Shown here in pieces: positions 59,747 to 64,000 of a stretch of 64,000 bases of DNA (position 1 is the stretch's first letter; the number at the start of each line of letters is the position of its first letter). Under the pieces are notes generated by a model that saw only the letters and a program-made list of their open reading frames with translations, was not told the origin of the DNA and did no database searches. The position numbers and the translations under genes are program-made. The stretch is taken from the NCBI GenBank assembly GCA_903813345.2, contig CAIIXF020000002.1, positions 30,250,926 to 30,314,925 on the forward strand. Direction: 5' to 3'. This stretch comes from Owenia fusiformis. Taxonomy: Eukaryota; Annelida; Polychaeta; Sabellida; Oweniidae.

Positions 59747-61473
59747 CACTCCCCTCCATGAGTTTGGCAACCTTTTTTCCCCATTGAACTACGTGTTAAA
59801 GCCTCTTTACGTTTGAATTTTTATTTACTTAACCGGCGATGAAATAACTTATAATATTGATGGAAACGTAACTTGACTTTATTTCCAATACCTCCAAATT
59901 TTCTCAATTTTTTTCCTTTTTGGAATTTTTGAAAATCGTCATTCCCATGTAATCCAATGGGAAATGGAGGGTTCGGGGCAAATCAGAAATCAGGATATCT
60001 TTTCAGTAAAAGATTCAGCAAAAAATATTTTTATATAGAAAATTGAATTGTCTAACTTTTTTTAACACTATGTGTTTAGTTTATTTGATGAATATTAAAG
60101 TTACAGCGCTTCAAAGTCAGTTTTGAAAATAATTTTTCGCCTCCTGTGTTATTTCAATGGGAGAGGTCTTTTGGAAAACAATTTTGACTTTAAAGCCCTT
60201 TAACTTTGTTGAACCTGAAGAAACATATCAAGTTTTTTTTTTTTTTTTTTTTTAATATTTTTTTTATTGAATCAAACATAAAATAATACATTAAACAAGG
60301 CAATGATAAAATATTAAACCACTTTCACACCACCTCCATTCATTCAGACATTCGCAACAGTCATACCCAGAAGTTCTGGTATATACATAAACATGGTATT
60401 TTCAAATTGAGTCACGTCCAAGTTGGGATTTACCTCATTAAATTGTTTTGCATATATATAATATTTGATTGCTAGTGATAGCCTGTTTAGCAAAGTGTTT
60501 TCATTATTTACAGATCTTCCGAACACCATATCATGGGCATTAAAATTAAGATTTACATTGAATAATTTCCCCAAATTCTCTTTAATAGCTTTCAAAAAAA
60601 TCTGAACCCGCCTACATTCCCAAAACTTGTGCTTTAAAGTGTCTCTTAATGGACAGTAACTACATCTAGCATCCTGTTTAATTCCTATCTGCGTTAAGTA
60701 AGCATTTGTGGTACAAATACCATGTAGAATCTTAAATTGAAGTTGTCGAATTTTATTTTGTTTCGTGCAGCTATAAGCCATTTTAAAATAATCTATTCTT
60801 CCTAACTCACGATCATGTTCATTTTTATATAGTGGTTCCAAATATTTGTTTCTATTTAATATTTTTTGAATTGACTTCACTGTTAAACCATTCAATGACA
60901 CTGGTTTTTCGCCAAGTGTTAAATGCACAAGATCCGTTTGTAGGCTCGGTTCAAAAACTGAAGTTAAGTCTCGCTTCAATAAACGTTTCCACTCCTTCGG
61001 TACAGCTGATATTATGGCATAATAATCAATAAAATTAATTTGTACGTTGTATTTTGCCTTAAAATCATAATACTGTAAAAAATGTCCCTGGTCACTTAGT
61101 TTTTGTTAAATAAAGTTAGCAAATTCAATTGCCTGCCTAACTCGTATTTTTGCAAGGACTCGGATGGATCGATATTCTGTCTTTTGACTTGCGGCAAACC
61201 TACAATTTCCCATTGGTTAACATGGGAATGTCGATTTTCAAAATTTCATCAAATGCATCATCAATTTTCGACCTATTGTAATTGAGGAAATTTTTTTAGA
61301 AAATTTGGAGGTATTGGAAATAAAGTCAAGTTACGTTTCCATCAATATTATAAGTTATTTCATCGCCGGTTAAGTAAATAAAAATTAAAAGAAAAAGAAA
61401 AATAAAAAGGTAAAGAGGCGTTAACACGTAGTTCAATGGGGAAAAAAGGTTGCCAAACTTATGGAGGGGAGTG
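59747..61473. mobile_element. Tc1-like TIR element (CACTCCCCTCCATGAGTTTG ends)
   Basis: Near-identical inverted arms of about 190 bp: CACTCCCCTCCATGAGTTTG at the left and CAAACTTATGGAGGGGAGTG at the right, with long inner pairing such as CCAATACCTCCAAATTTTCT. TA lies on both sides. AGCTTAGCTG occurs just outside both ends. No transposase; the middle is occupied by an L1-like fragment. Confidence 0.8.
60231..61110 (-). mobile_element. 5'-truncated L1-like LINE, end of ORF2
   Basis: The minus strand is open from about 61110 to a stop at 60344, with LSDQGHFLQYYDF, NFIDYYAIISAVPKEWKRLL, then the zf-RVT-like block KIRQLQFKILHG, CSYCPLRDTLKHKFWECRRV. This is the region after the RT domain in L1/Tx1-type ORF2. 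The T-run at 60231-60253 on the + strand is its poly(A) tail, so the 3' end is intact while the endonuclease and RT are gone. It is nested in the Tc1-like element. Confidence 0.85.
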
Positions 61474-62609
61474 TAGCTTAGCTGAGTGCATATAGTCATT
61501 TTTCTTCATAAATTATAACCCATTTCTCGTTATCTAGATTTCTAAAAATTCAAAATTCAGTCAATGATATCATATTTGAAATCTTCATGTAAAATTACAT
61601 CTACTTTTGTTTTAATTTTTTAATGTGACTTCTTGGTCGGGGAGATTCCCCATAGACCCTATGCTATAAAATCACAAAAAGTGAAATATCTTTGCTTGTA
61701 TTGGACTGATAACTTTTACTGGACATCTTTTAAGTTCTATAGCTAACATAATACATGTACATTTAAGCGTAATGTGAAAATTGAAAATTGGAATTGGATT
61801 TTTAATACCCTACCTATGCTATCTGCCTCGAATTAGCCATCTGGTGGTGAAACTGGTAACTACATGTACCTATTCGCATCAGGGTTTTTCTGATCGCCGG
61901 TAAATATGCACTTTGCATTGGATATGAATTATTAATTATTTACATGTATGAAAAAATAAAAAATCCGTTTACATAAACCTTTGTATGCGTCGTCAATCGT
62001 AATTTATTGCGGTGAATTCAAATAGTTTATTTAAACTACTGTTTTATCTTTACGATGCGTTTGATTACATTGAAAACTAACGGCATGCATAGTTTAATAT
62101 CTTCCCTCCAAGACAGCATAGAATCTGAAATATTCATCACCTTGTGTTATAGAAATACGAATTAAAATATGATAGGCTACTTATCTTTTTTTGGTTTCTG
62201 GTTGTCGTGGCTCGTCTTTGCCAGTACTAAAATCATTGAAATTACATTTTAAAAGAAGGAAGGACTCCCAGGGTTCCAACTTGATACTCTGCCTTATATG
62301 AGCACTGTGGAGTCTTTGCGCAATTACAAAACTCGGAATTTATCAACAGCCGTCATTTTTTCACTTCAGAATTTGACTCGCGAGTTTTTGTCTTATTTTC
62401 AAATAAAAGATTCAAAACATACAAGAAGTGGTCAAGCTACATGTATCACTTTAACTCTTTTGGATATCAGATTATGAATTTATAGCCAATTATAATGTCA
62501 GACAACAACTACAACATTTTTAGCGTTGTCTTCAAGGTCATTAGAACATCGACCATTCTCTTCTCTTCTCTCTCGTAGAAATCAACACCGAATTAATTGT
62601 TAAAAGTTT

Positions 62610-63540
62610 ATAAGTAATTAAACTTAATTTAAAGTAACTAAAATTTGTTTAACAACTATTAGTTACGTAATGTTACGTAATCTTAATAAAGTTCTACTTG
62701 ACCCAAACAGAAGATTGGTTTTGTACTTTATTCTATATTAGTTACAGAGGGGTTAATTAACTTGTTATGTAAATACCGTACTTTTATAATTGTCATTTGT
62801 GAATCAATTTAACTAGAGATTAAAAATTAATATTGAGTTGAAATTCTTCCTTGATTTGTTTCATGTGAAATGGAAGCCATTGGATTGAGCATCCATCTTG
62901 AAAATCTCATCTTTAGAAGAGTCCCATGTCCCTAAAGCACCAGGTTATAAAATGTGAACCATATCCGTCAACTGGTATTTCGACCGGACACTTGAACGAA
63001 GGGAAGTTACATCAGAAGTAAGGTTACATCGTTTCTCTCGATATCCAAGTACATTAGGAGCAAAACCGAAGTGAGATTACATTCGATACTGTTCGTAATG
63101 TACCTGGAAATAAGTTGATGGCGGACATTTTGAAAAAACTGGCTGATATAAATATAGAAATGCATACCTATTTTGTTATCTTACGTAATTTCATAAGCTA
63201 TCGGTAAACACTCATAAAGTAACATCATACTATTCGAAGCGATTAGAAATTTTACATACATTAAATTTTGCGCCTGCGTTAGCAGCATGCATTCACATGT
63301 ATCAATATACTGTATAAAAGAATATGAATTGAATGTTACCGCCAAACAGGTTTTTCTTTGTATATGCGTGCGTTACTTTCTTCTAATGTGACCAATCAGA
63401 GACGATGGTCTCTCTTTAGAAATTTCAATTGGGAAATATGGTCATCTCTGAACCCTGGGATATTCCATCCTCTAAAAACTAATTAGCATTTTTACTGTGA
63501 GCGAGTCTACTTCGAAGTTTGTAAAGAAGCGAGTTATGAA
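62610..63540. other. Gene-free stretch before putative promoter
   Basis: AT-rich, no exon seen. Several TTACGTAA motifs occur (near 62660-62680 and 63180), possibly chance in this composition. Confidence 0.35.
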
Positions 63541-63547
63541 ACTTGAG

Positions 63548-63554
63548 TATAAAT
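63548..63554 (+). promoter_or_regulatory. TATA-like box of a putative gene
   Basis: GAGTATAAATCC places a TATAAAT about 130 bp before a Kozak-like ATG. Transcription would start near 63580, at the beginning of a less AT-rich leader. Confidence 0.4.
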
Positions 63555-63678
63555 CCTGATAGACCAGATTACGTTTAGTAGGAGACTCAGGAGCTCAGAT
63601 TTCGGTTGATTCAGATGCCAGGGGACTTGTAGAAGATCGTACCAAACACCAGTCGAGTAATAACTGAAAGAAAGCACA

Positions 63679-63701
63679 ATGGCCTGTCCTTACCGAGATG
63701 C
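63679..63701 (+). CDS. Putative first coding exon of an unidentified gene
   Basis: GCACAATGG is a fair start context. The frame reads MACPYRDA and meets a consensus donor GC|GTGAGTAT at 63702. A TATA-like site lies ~130 bp upstream. The exon is too short to identify. The rest of the gene would lie beyond the window's end. It could be chance. Confidence 0.4.
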
Positions 63702-64000
63702 GTGAGTATAATTAGATTTTTTAAAAGGCACATATCTACTTTTTAAATCTAATTGGTAGCTGGTGAAAAGGTTAATGGTTCGAATCCCATGACTGACCAC
63801 TTTCCCTGATTCTCATCCGTATTCGCACATACCTACGTAGATGCAAAATGGTACATGTAGTCGCGAGTAATAAGCTTACTGTTTTACAAATACTGTACAG
63901 CTAATAGCTATATCAATAGGCGTTTTAGGAAAAATGACGATTTATTAGAAAAAATGATTTGTATAGTTCTTCAACACACAAAAAGCTAGAAACTACAATA

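Larger units (their letters stand above)
59255..62600. repeat. Large inverted repeat enclosing a TIR element
   Basis: Left arm about 59255-59520 pairs with right arm about 62345-62600: TTGTCTGACATTATAACTGG against CCAATTATAATGTCAGACAA, TCACTTCTTTTGTGTTTTGA against TCAAAACATACAAGAAGTGG, and CAATTAGTTCAGTGCTGATT against AATCAACACCGAATTAATTG. Spacers on the two sides differ in length (about 230 and 870 bp). Confidence 0.75.

Noticed and set aside
63750-63800. tRNA gene or tRNA-derived SINE head
   Set aside because: GGTTCGAATCC resembles a B box, but no cloverleaf or convincing A box could be drawn.

Overview
The window is animal nuclear DNA. It is AT-rich, its genes are split by GT-AG introns, and it is crowded with short DNA transposons, LINE pieces and tandem repeats. 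The BRCA2, AGA and MFSD12 homologues are invertebrate-like in divergence. The RING/B-box/NHL TRIM protein and the tetranucleotide (TCCG)n-bearing repeats fit a lophotrochozoan, most likely a bivalve mollusc; that placement is inference. No intact virus-like element was recognised.

Region 1 (1-8.0 kb): the 3' end of a BRCA2 gene on the + strand. Five exons encode the third OB fold and the C-terminal tail, including a conserved Ser-Pro motif, six 9-residue Thr-Pro repeats and an SQ-rich tail. The long intron before its last exon holds a complete two-exon TRIM E3 ligase gene on the opposite strand, plus a 1.1 kb (TCCG)n-bearing insertion. Region 2 (8.0-10.6 kb): spacer with a small inverted-repeat element and a hairpin. 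Region 3 (10.6-16.6 kb): a complete nine-exon lysosomal N4-(beta-N-acetylglucosaminyl)-L-asparaginase (AGA) gene, + strand. Region 4 (16.6-18.7 kb): spacer between convergent genes. Region 5 (18.7-31.7 kb): a complete nine-exon MFSD12 gene, - strand, whose introns are full of foldback elements, a decayed mariner and LINE pieces.

Region 6 (31.7-63.6 kb): I found no host gene here. It holds a partial copy of MFSD12 exon 2, a ~2 kb dimeric satellite-like array, ~340 bp repeats, small terminal-inverted-repeat elements, three large inverted repeats, and an L1-like fragment nested in a TIR element. Region 7 (63.5-64 kb): a TATA-like site and a probable first coding exon of an unidentified + strand gene.

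The genes are not an operon and share no pathway, though AGA and MFSD12 both act in lysosome-related compartments. The strongest unusual signal is a recurring pattern: tandem arrays whose unit straddles an exon boundary. AGA exon 4 has eight in-register splice acceptors 90 bp apart; MFSD12 exon 2 has five splice donors 119-128 bp apart; the end of AGA is repeated four times at 100 bp; and BRCA2 carries a coding 27 bp array. All exon models were assembled by eye from splice signals, reading phase and remembered family sequences; no alignment was run.
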